Origin: Goniomonas avonlea
Taxonomy: Eukaryota > Cryptophyceae > Goniomonadida > Goniomonadaceae
Direction: 5' to 3'
NCBI GenBank assembly: GCA_003573635.1
Contig: QUTJ01031449.1
Coordinates: 1 to 11,832, forward strand
Length of the DNA: 11,832 bases
In this document: one piece after another, positions 1 to 8,064 of the stretch
Position numbering within the stretch: position 1 is the stretch's first letter
How the letters are laid out: each line of letters begins with the position of its first letter
Notes under the pieces: generated by a model
Databases searched by the model: none
Told to the model about the DNA's origin: nothing
What the model saw: the letters and a program-made list of their open reading frames with translations, nothing else
Translations under genes and position numbers: made by a program

Positions 1-52
1 ACCTCGGGGGTCAAGGGACAGGGAGAGGGCACCTCGGGGGTCAAGGGACAGG
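1..52. repeat. 30-base tandem repeat inside a channel intron
   Basis: Bases 1-30 and 31-52 are the same sequence (22 of 22 bases in the partial second copy), beginning acctcgggggtcaaggg. It lies in the channel intron that follows the exon ending at 83. On the minus strand each unit contains CGAGGTGCC, the same nine bases as the real exon/intron junction at 78-86. The array may extend left of the window. Confidence 0.85.
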
Positions 53-82
53 TGGAAATCGAGAGACAAGAGGGAAAGGCAC

Positions 83-2114
83 CTCGATCCAAATTGAAAA
101 AACGATGACGAGGTCGAGGGCGTGCCAAGGGTCCTCGAGGTACGACCCCTGCGCCAGGTCAGACGGCACGCGACACATCCTTCTCTCTCATAGTGCAGCT
201 ATGTCGTGTCTCTCTCCTCCCTCCTGCCCACTCTCACTCCTACGTGCCAGCACGTGATGACTGTGAGTTTCTCTCCCCTCACTCCCTCTCCCTCTCCTCG
301 TCCGTGTCAGCACCTCTCCCTCTCCCTCTCCGTATCCCTCTCACTCTCACACAGCTCTCGATGCCAAACGAGGTCTTGGTTTGGCGTCGAGGTCTCGACA
401 TGTGCCAGTCACGATGTCGATCAACAGCTTCGAGCACCAAAACGGGAATAATTGGGAGACAGACAAGGCAGCCCGGAGTGACAAGGCGTGCGGCGTGAGA
501 CAAGACGAGCAAACTGTGTGCTGTGTACCTTGCCGGTGAGTCCGAGGGTGATAATGTACGCCATTGCTTCGACAGTGAACAGGACACCAGTGAAGCTGAT
601 GATCGCGTTCAACAAACCCATCAGCTGCTCCCCACTGCGATGCTCGTGAATGCGTGTCTCTTGTGCAAGCGTGTGTCGCGTGTCAGCGTGTCTTGTAAAT
701 GACTGTGTCTTGCGCAGGCGTGTGTCTTGTAAATGCGTGTCACGTGAGCGTGGGTTGCGCGAGCGTGTGCCTCGTGTGCGTCTTGTGCGTGATTGCGGAA
801 GATTTTTGGCGCAAGTGTGCGCCAATGCTGCATTGCAGGGTGAGGCCGACCTGTTACCGTCTCGTTCCCCAAAGGTTGGGGCCTAGCAACAATTTGCAAC
901 GGCAGTGCCATCTGTCGTCACCCAGGAAAACAACCAAACACCCCCGCACAACAACCGAACACCGCCGCACCTGACCCCAGACTGCGCGACAAAGGGCCGC
1001 GCTATGAGAGCGCTCACTGCCAAGATCACGACTACGAACATCAACGTGTTGGCGTACGGCGAGTACAGTACCCGATGTAGTCCACGTCGAGCATAGCCGT
1101 CCGCCTGCAAGGTGGTTGGCAGGGTGTGCTGGGGGACCTACCACGAACCTCAAAAAATCCGAGAGATTTCCCGACGAGGGCAGGGTAATCGACACCCTCT
1201 GTAAAACGTCTGGAGAATGCTCTCTGTAAATCCCTCTTGGCAAACGCTGTCGTGCCGTACTTGGCCATATCACCTTTCCAAGCATTCACGCTCACTTCTG
1301 GCTCTGGCTCGCCATCTGCTGGCACAATGCGAGCTTCTCGCAAACGTTCAAGGTGAGCCAGAAACATAACTGCCATAATGAAAGCGAAGGTGAACACTCC
1401 TAAAAGGATGCATTGGGTAATCGGGTCTCGGTCTGGATCAGACGAACGTAGGCTTTGCACAGTGGGTGGCGGAATCGTGTCGTTTTGATACACTTTGTAG
1501 CAGTAAACGTTCGGAATAGCCCCAGTAGTTCCATTAGTCACGTTTGCAACAGTTCCGTTGGTGGCCATGGTTCCATTGGTGGCATTGACGTTGGTGGTTT
1601 TCGCGACCGTAGTGGTCGCGCGGGTAGTTGTCGGTTTCGGGGTGGTCGTCGGGGCGATCGTGGTCGTTGCGCGCGTGGTATTAGTGCTCGTTGCGTTGAT
1701 TGATGTGTTAGTCTGGGTCCGGAGCGTGCTCTGTTCAACACAAACAAGCACGAATCTTCCTATTTCATCCACCCCGCTGGTTGGTGCAGGAGGAGCAGGG
1801 GTCGGCGCAGGAGTTGCACCCTGTGTCGAAGGGCTCGGAGTGGTTGCATTGACGCGTGTGGCATTGGTGCTGGATCCGTTTTTCGTTCCATTGACAGTCT
1901 GTCCAGGTGTGACTGTCCCATTAGTGCCGTTTCCTGTTCCGTTTGTTGTGGTCGCGTTTGTGGTCCCGTTGAATGTGGTTCCATTCGAAGTTGTTTCATT
2001 GACCAAGTGTGTGGTGCCAGGTACCGTTGTGTCGTTTGTGGTGTTTGTGGGCCACACCGAGATGGGCCCAACAATAAGACAGACAACGAACAAGAGGGCC
2101 TTGGCCCTCGCCAT
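83..2114 (-). CDS. Voltage-gated cation channel, N-terminal part, with Asn/Thr-rich secreted-type ectodomain (partial, 3' end outside window)
   Basis: Exons (minus strand): 2114-1149, 1104-971, 634-529, 148-83; joined phases 0, 2, 0, giving 424 residues before the next donor. An in-frame stop lies just upstream of the ATG. Residues 1-22 look like a signal peptide. Residues 23-233 are Asn/Thr-rich with about 20 N-x-S/T sequons and two cysteines (C125, C205). A membrane span at about 235-254 is followed by a basic stretch (HLERLREAR), so the next part should be cytosolic. S1 is about 340-360, S2 about 374-397 (FTGVLFTVE) and S3 about 408-424 (LEDPWHALDLVIVF). F386 and E389 in S2 and D414 in S3 match the gating-charge transfer centre of voltage sensors. 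Exon 1 uses donor gttcgt, which is also used at 3044 in COPB2. S4, the pore and any further domains lie beyond the left edge. Membership of the Cav/Nav/NALCN/CatSper/TPC group is clear from S2-S3; the subfamily is not. Confidence 0.8.
149..528 (-). other. Channel intron (380 bases) with pyrimidine-rich tract and hairpin
   Basis: This intron lies between the S2 exon and the S3 exon (minus strand donor gtacac, acceptor gcgcag). On the plus strand about 186-355 is strongly C/T-rich (runs of ctctccct), so the transcript is purine-rich there. A hairpin lies at 357-391. I found no extra coding exon: the S2 exon ends in LTGK and joins in frame to GSYLEDPW, as expected for the short S2-S3 loop. Confidence 0.7.
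357..391. repeat. Inverted repeat, 13-base arms, 9-base loop
   Basis: Left arm 357-369 (ctcgatgccaaac) pairs with right arm 379-391 (gtttggcgtcgag); 12 of 13 pairs are Watson-Crick, with one T/G pair. It sits in the middle of a channel intron. No function is evident. Confidence 0.75.
635..970 (-). other. Channel intron (336 bases) with GT-rich degenerate repeats
   Basis: Minus-strand donor gtgcgg and acceptor cgcag join GTC-AG to T-GGG, giving a serine, and directly link the S1 exon to the S2 exon with a loop of normal length. On the plus strand the intron is rich in gtgtc/gcgtg units; gtgtcttgtaaatg occurs at 688-701 and 722-735 (spacing 34). A minus-strand open frame across 621-911 gives a low-complexity His/Arg/Thr protein and is not needed for the channel. 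Confidence 0.65.
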
Positions 2115-2230
2115 TTGGCCGTTTCACTGACCCTCAAACGCGCCTCATACGGATCATACGTGTCTGGTCTGTGACTTCTGTCACTTGTCACGCTCAAAAA
2201 CCAGGAGTCGTTTGACAGGACAGCGACAAA
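2115..2230. promoter_or_regulatory. Compact divergent promoter region (channel / COPB2)
   Basis: Only 116 bases separate the ATG of the channel (minus) from the ATG of COPB2 (plus). Both 5' leaders and both core promoters must fit here or overlap, unless there are upstream noncoding exons. No TATA box is visible. The COPB2 start has A at -3 and G at +4 (acaaaATGG). Assignment as a promoter is inferred from gene arrangement. Confidence 0.5.
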
Positions 2231-5200
2231 ATGGTGAGCCGACGAGCGATGAGCGCGTTGTTTTCCAATGTGCTGTAGTGTTGCTCAGTGATCGCGCGCG
2301 CACGCTCTACCTTAATTTTGTTCCATCTGTGCGAGCTTGTTTTTGATGTCTGTCTCTGCTCGGACTCTGTCTGAGGTTATTTCTTCCCGCGTGTCTCGTG
2401 CTGTCGTACTTGCCCTGTCGTACTCACACTTGTTTCGCAGCCTCTTCGTCTGGAGATCAAGGTTTGTTGCTTCGGGCGGTTTGGTTAATGTAGGTTGATG
2501 TTTGCTTTTGTAGAGGAAGCTCAGTGCGCGTTCCGACCGCGTCAAGTGTGTCGACCTGCATCCTGATGAACCCTGGATGCTGGCGGCGTTGTACAATGGC
2601 AAAATTCACATCTGGAATTACCAGACACAGGTCTGTTCTTGTACCGAAACCGTTTGGTCTCACCATTGTTTCAGACGCTTCTGAAGACTGTCGACGTAAC
2701 AGAACTTCCCAGTGCGTCTTGACAAGCGCTTGTTTTCTCAGGGGCTCACAGTGCCCCTTCAGTCCGCTCAGCCCAGTTCATTGCGCGAAAACAGTGGTTT
2801 TGCTCTGGTTCAGACGATATGTATGTTCGGGTGTTCAATTATAACACCATGGAGAAAATCAAGGCCTTCGAGGCGCATGGGGATTACATTCGTTGCACTG
2901 CTGTTCACCCGTCGCTTCCCTTGCTGCTCACTAGCTCCGACGATATGAACATCAAGATGTGGGATTGGGACAAGAACTGGGCGTGCACTATGACTTTCGA
3001 AGGGCATTCTCATTATGTGATGCAAGTGGTATTCAACCCGAAGGTTCGTCTTGGCAATATCTGTTGCGGTTCCTCATCATGGATCCCATGCAGGATCCCA
3101 ACACATTTGCTAGTGCCTCGCTCGACCGCACCGTTAAGGTGAGGCTTAGTTTTTTCTGCCATCATTTCCAGGTGACACGACATTGTGTAGGTGTGGAACA
3201 TCGGCTCTGGACAGCCGAATTTCACTCTCGAAGGGCACGAAAAGGGTGTCAACTGTGTTGACTACTTCACCGGAGGCGACAAGCCTTTCCTCATCACAGG
3301 AGCAGATGACAGGTGCTGACCCTCCTGATGAGCTTTCCAGTGTCTAAACTCTGTGCGTTTAGGACGGCGAAGATCTGGGATTACCAGTCCCGCACCTGTG
3401 TGCAGACTCTCGAAGGCCATTCCCATAACGTCGCTTGTGCTCGGTTCCACCCGGATCTCCCTCTTATCATTACAGGTGTGTGACGATGGATTTGGATGCG
3501 AGATGTTGACGGTGTGTTGGCAGGGTCGGAGGATGGGAGTGTGCGATTGTGGCATACGAACACGTATCGCCTTGAGAACACCCTCAATTATGGGTTTGAG
3601 CGTGTGTGGAGCATCGGTGTGAGCAAGGGATCTAACAAGGTCGCGCTTGGATTTGACGAGGGCGCTGTGATGATTAAGCTGGGTCGCGAAGAACCAGTCG
3701 CGTCCATGGACACAAGCGGAAAAATTATCTGGGCACGACACAATGTCATCCAGACAGTCAATGTCAAGTCGGCTGGTGCTGGGCAAGCTGTAGATGGAGA
3801 GCGGCTTCCTTTGGGTATCAAGGAGCTCGGGAGCTGCGAGGTGCGCGCTCTTTTCAGCTCAGCGGCTATTTGGACGCTCGAACCGTTTTTCTTCTTCTTT
3901 GGTCACTCGTGTGTGGTCTGGCATCTGAAATGCGGACTTGTGCAGGTGTACCCCCAGTCCCTGAAGCACAGCCCCAACGGTCGCTTGGTGGTGGTGTGCG
4001 GTGACGGTGAACATATTATCTATACGGCTCTGGCGTGGCGCAACAAGAGCTTCGGTGGAGCCTTGGAGTTCGTGTGGGCGTCAGAGGCGGGAGAGTACGC
4101 CACGCGTGAAGCCAGCGGTCGCATTAAGGTGGGGTCTCCCTTTGGGCCCTCTTGCCCACTTTGCTTCACTTCCTGACCCCCGTGTTATATCGTTTGCGTG
4201 CGTCTGGCCCATTCCTTGCCATCTGACCCGTGACTCCTGACCTTTGACACCTGCTCCAACCTGAAGAAAACTCCTTATGTCTTCTCACTGGCTTCTGACC
4301 CGTCATCTCCAGTTGTTCCGAAACTTTAAGGAAAGGAAGTCGTTCCAGCCATCGTTCACACCCGACGGCATCTTTGGTGGTGGGTGTCGACTGAGTTTGT
4401 TGCTTTGGTTGACCGCCCTCTCTGCTAACTGCGCTGTTTTGGATCTTGCTAACGCCCGCTCGGTGCTTTTTTTGTGACCGTGCTCACAGGCACTCTCCTC
4501 GCTGCTCGGTGCTCAGCAAAGGGCGAGGAATGCATCTTTTTCTATGACTGGGAGCACTGCAAGACAATTCGTCGCATCGACGTGCCCGTCAAGCAGGTCT
4601 GTTCGAGTCCGCAGCCTTGCGCCGCGATAACCTGCGCATGCCTTGATACCTGCTCATGCCTTGATAACCTGCTCACCCCTTGATGACTGCTCACCCCTTG
4701 ATGATAACTTGCTCACGGCGCTGGTCAGGTGTACTGGTCGGACAGCGGCGACCTCTTGGCCATTGCCAGTGACACTGCCTTCTTCATCTTGCGGTACAAT
4801 CCCCAAAAGGTGCTGATTGACGCGCTGTGTCTTTTCGTTTTCAGTTCTTCTGTTGCGTCTGCTCCAGCAGTGCCTGTCAAAACTATGTGCACTCACATTG
4901 TTTTACCCAACACTCACTGTGTAATGGCAGTGCGCCAGGGTGTTGGTTGTACTCGTTGCACTCACATAATTTGCCCTTTCCTCGCCGAGCAGTGCGCCAG
5001 GGCGATTGTTGTGTCTTTGGCCCCAAGGGTGCCAGGGTGGCGGTCGTGGTAACTTCCCGCAGGTGGCGGAGTATTTGGCTTCGGGTGAGGAGGATGACGA
5101 GGGGTGCGATGAAGCTTTCGAGATGCTCCATGAGTTTGGAGAGCGCGTAAGTTGTCTTGTATTCTCTTGTTTCTGTCACTGAGTCCCTCTCGTTTTTTAT

Positions 5201-8064
5201 GGACCTTGATTGGGCGGCGAATGTTGTGTGTGGATGAGCATTGCTATGTTGGGTGTGCGCCAGTCAGTCAACGGACAGTGCCGGGCAGTGTGAGAGACTT
5301 GCCTGTGCAGACTGTGTCGGCAGTGTGAGTCTGACCTTCTGCAGGTTCGCACGGGCAAGTGGCTAGGCGACTGCTTTGTGTACACCAACGCCAACGACCG
5401 CCTCAACTACTGCGTCGGTGGCAAAGTGCAGACTCTGCAGGTAAGCCCCGTCGTTGCCAGCTCCGACCTCCAAGATAACGCTTGGCCCAGCACCTGGACC
5501 GCCGCATGTATTTGCTGGGGTACATCCCCAAGGACAACCGCCTGTACCTGATTGACAAGGAGTTCACCATCGTGTCGTTTGCTCTGCTCCTCTCTGTGCT
5601 GGAGTACAAGACGCACGTCGTCCGCGGCGATTTTGAAACTGCACAGTCTCTCCTGCCACAGATTCCCACCGAGCACCACAACTCCATCGCTCGCTTCCTC
5701 GAGGCTCAGGTGCTTCCCGGTGTTTTTGTCCTCGGCGTGCATTCTCGTGCCTCTTTCGCCGATTTCGCTCGCTGGCCCTTGAATGAAACAGGTTCGGCTC
5801 ACGGAAAACGCGTTGCAGGGATTCAAGACAGAAGCTCTGGACATTGCCACGGACCCAGACTACCGGTTTGAGCTGGCGGTGCAGCTTGGCCTGCTGGACC
5901 GCGCCCATACCATCATTGGCGAGGTGTGTCGCGTGCTTGTCTCGCGTTACCCCTCCTGAGGCATGCTTGCCTCGTGTTGTTGCTGCTGTGCTCGAGGTGC
6001 CGTGTGCTTGCCTCGCGTTGTCCCTGCTGGAAGGGTGTCGCGTACATGCCTCGTGTTGTCGGCCATTGTGTAAGCGTGCCTCTCATGCATTTCTGTCGTG
6101 GTTGCGAGCACTGAACGAGCCTGGCAGTGTGAGTCGGACACAAAGTGGAAGCAGCTCGGTGACCTGGCCCTCGCGAGCTCCCAGTTTGCTCTCGCTCAGG
6201 TCTGTGCTTGCTTGCGCCCATGTCATTGTTTCCTCTGTCTCCCTCCCTCTCCCCCCCCCTCCTCTCCTCTCTCTCCCCCCCCCTCGTCCCTCGTGCTCAC
6301 TCGCGTGCAGGACTGTATGGAGCGGGCCGCAGACGTGAACGGGCTGCTGCTCTTGTACTCTTGCACTGGAAATGCCAAGGGGCTTGCTGCTCTTGCGGAG
6401 AGCGCCAAGGCCGCTGGTCGCAACAATGTTGCATTTGTCTGTCATCTCTTGCTTCGACGACCTGACAAGTGCGTCCGCACATTGTCTTATTCGCACCTCC
6501 CTCTTTCCAAGTTCTTCGATCGTCCGCATGCCAGTCCTATTGCCCGTGTGTCGTCTCGCATTGGTGGGTGGCTGACTGCGGCGTTTTGCAGATGCCTGGA
6601 GGTGCTCTGCGACACGGGCCGCAGTCCCGAGGCAGCGTTCATGGCTCGCACCTTCCTGCCGAGCGAAGTGTCCCGCATCGTGGAGCTGTGGCGCAGCGAC
6701 CTCAACAAGAGCAACAAGAAGGCAGCCGAGTCCCTTGCCGACCCGACCGCCTACCCCAACCTCTTCCCTGACATCAACCTCGTGAGTTCGCGCTGCGATT
6801 GCTTTCTCCCGGCACCTCCACCGCGGTTGCTTTCCTCTTCCCACACCTCTTTTCACACACGATTGGTTTCTCAACCGGGTAGTCTCCTCCCGCCCCTCTT
6901 TTCACACACTGGGGGTTGTTTCGCTCTTCTGACACTGCAGTTGCTCAGGCGCTCAAGGCGGAGACCAAGTTCTTGGCCACTCGCGACAGAGAGGTGCCTG
7001 CGCACCGGTACCTGCAGGCGCTCGAGCGCCTCGATGATGACATCATCCAAAGTGCGTGACGGCGCGTTGCGTGAGTGCGCGCGCGTGTGTGTTTGTGCAT
7101 AGGTCGCTGTACCCTGCATCGTGTCTGCACGAGCGTGACGGCGCGGTGGCGTGAGTGCGTGTGCAGCTGTGTTTCAGATTGTGTACGACATGCGCCGGCA
7201 GTGTGCGCTTCAGGAGTGCGCGTGTGTGCAAGACTGCTTGCCATGTCAGGTTCGGGATGTCGGTTCCGTGTCGTGGGAGGTAACATGTGTGCGTAGCCGT
7301 GGGAGGTAACATGTGCGTGGCCGCGGGAGGTAACATGTGTGCGTGGCCGCGGAAGGTAACATGTGCGTGGCCGCGGGAGGTAACATGTGTGCGTAGCCGT
7401 GGGAGGTAACATGTGTGCGTAGCCGTGGAGGTAACATGTGTGCGTGGCCGCGGGAGGTAACATGTGCGTGGCCGCGGAAGGTAACATGTGCGCGGGAGGG
7501 CTGCTAGGTCACATGTGCGTGGCAGGGATGCGCGAGCAGGAGGAGGGCGGCGAGGACGAGGCTGAGGCAGAAGCTGAGCCAGAGGCGGAGGAGGAGGGCG
7601 CGCTCTTGGAGGAAGCTGCTGCTGAACCAGCGGCCGAGGAACCAGTCGACGAGCCCGAGGTGTGTTGGGCACGCTGTCAGCTGTGTTCGCGTAGTGTATG
7701 CGGGCATGGATCTGTGTGGCCTGTGTGTCCAACATCTGTGCGTGCGCTCTTGTCCAACAACTGTGCGTGTGCTCTTGTCCGACTCACATCCGTACTCTTG
7801 TCCAACAACTGTGCGTGTGCTCTTGTCCGACTCACGTCGTTGCAGGAGTTGGCCGACGAAGATTTTGCTGAACCGGAACCGGAGGCGGAGGAGGAAGCAC
7901 AGGTGGAGGCAGAGCCAGAGCCAGAGCCAGAGGAGGAGGCAGCGCCCGAACCCGAGGCGGCGGCGGAGGACGTGGAGGAGGTCGCCCCGGCGGACGACGA
8001 CGACGAGGCCGCCAAGCTCGCTGAGGAGCTCGACCTGGAAGAGCCTGACTGGGGTGACGATTAA
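2231..8064 (+). CDS. COPB2: Coatomer subunit beta' (beta'-COP), complete, 23 coding exons
   Basis: COPI coat subunit that binds di-lysine (KKxx) cargo tails during Golgi-to-ER retrieval. Exons: 2231-2233, 2441-2461, 2514-2630, 2675-2711, 2763-3043, 3094-3138, 3191-3312, 3363-3475, 3524-3840, 3946-4128, 4313-4379, 4490-4596, 4729-4809, 5063-5146, 5345-5440, 5491-5709, 5819-5923, 6128-6199, 6311-6468, 6592-6781, 6949-7051, 7526-7659, 7846-8064. The sum is 2874 bases with all phases matching: 957 residues against about 906 in human. The first WD40 propeller is about 1-300 ([40 protein letters not shown]), the second about 310-600 ([36 protein letters not shown]), the alpha-solenoid about 600-815 ([19 protein letters not shown]), and a Glu/Ala/Pro acidic tail about 842-957 ends in WGDD. 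Basic residues reported to bind KKxx (R17, K19, R61) are kept. Identification is very secure; individual splice sites are hand-called. Confidence 0.95.
2234..2440 (+). other. COPB2 intron 1, directly after the start codon
   Basis: This 207-base intron has a strong donor (ATG|gtgagc) and acceptor (tttcgcag). Splicing joins ATG to CCT CTT CGT CTG, giving MPLRLEIK, which matches the conserved start of beta'-COP. No in-frame ATG is seen shortly before exon 2. Contents: a GC-rich first third, a gcgcgcgc run near 2297, then T-rich sequence before the acceptor. Confidence 0.8.
4631..4716 (+). repeat. Short tandem repeat in COPB2 intron 12
   Basis: About four and a half imperfect copies of an 18-21 base unit (cctgctcaccccttgatga and variants) fill most of the intron 4597-4728 and end 12 bases before its acceptor. 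Confidence 0.8.
4888..5025 (+). repeat. Two imperfect copies of a ~69-base unit in COPB2 intron 13
   Basis: The blocks starting tgcactcaca at 4888 and 4957 share that start and a later core (gcagtgcgccaggg at 4927 and 4989), with small indels between. The intron is 4810-5062 (253 bases) and lies between exons encoding FILRYNPQK and [10 protein letters not shown]. Confidence 0.7.
5924..6127 (+). repeat. COPB2 intron 17 with degenerate cctcgtgttg/cctcgcgttg repeats
   Basis: This 204-base intron carries at least four variants of gcttgcctcg(t/c)gttg, at about 5935-5950, 5969-5982, 6007-6020 and 6047-6060, interspersed with gctgctg-rich sequence. No coding exon is required: the flanking exons join in phase 0 (IIGE to CESDTKW). 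Confidence 0.65.
6231..6298 (+). repeat. Pyrimidine tract in COPB2 intron 18
   Basis: Almost pure C/T stretch with two runs of eight or more C and ctctct segments, inside intron 6200-6310, ending shortly before the acceptor gtgcag. It is far longer than the usual polypyrimidine tract of introns in this gene. Confidence 0.8.
7052..7525 (+). other. COPB2 intron 21 (474 bases), the longest intron of the gene
   Basis: The donor gtgcgtgacggcgcg is echoed by a second gcgtgacggcgcg near 7131, where about 35 bases of intron start are duplicated. The 3' half is a minisatellite (7279-7498). The acceptor gtggcag at 7519-7525 joins A to GG (Arg), linking the end of the solenoid to the acidic tail. Confidence 0.7.
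7279..7498 (+). repeat. 24-26 base minisatellite in COPB2 intron 21
   Basis: About eight full copies and one partial copy of ggtaacatgtg(tg)cgtggccgcggga, differing by presence of an extra tg, by g/a in the 'tagccgt/tggccgc' segment, and by single-base losses. Each copy carries a donor-like ggaggtaac or ggaaggtaac. The last copy decays toward the real acceptor. Long minus-strand open frames across it are artefacts of the repeat. Confidence 0.9.
7747..7842 (+). repeat. 48-base tandem duplication in COPB2 intron 22
   Basis: Bases 7747-7794 and 7795-7842 are near-identical copies beginning ctcttgtccaacaactgtg. The intron is 7660-7845, so the second copy ends 3 bases before the exon that encodes the last part of the acidic tail. 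Confidence 0.9.

Noticed and set aside
421-825. 134-residue minus-strand frame with its own ATG upstream of S2
   Set aside because: The part before S2 is low-complexity Arg/Thr/His sequence from a repeat-rich intron. The S2 exon joins in phase to the S1 exon at 971.
1558-2130. 190-residue plus-strand open frame rich in Val
   Set aside because: It is the antisense of the Asn/Thr-rich channel exon; the repeated codons keep several frames open. The minus-strand frame has a signal peptide, sequons and a membrane span.
6083-6874. 263-residue minus-strand open frame
   Set aside because: It lies antisense to four conserved COPB2 exons and the pyrimidine tract and shows no domain.
7279-7498. Regularly spaced repeats resembling a CRISPR array
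   Set aside because: Units are head-to-tail with no unique spacers, and they lie inside a eukaryotic intron.
7043-7735. 230-residue minus-strand frame with [12 protein letters not shown]-type repeats
   Set aside because: Translation of the intron 21 minisatellite in reverse; it overlaps conserved COPB2 exons on the other strand.
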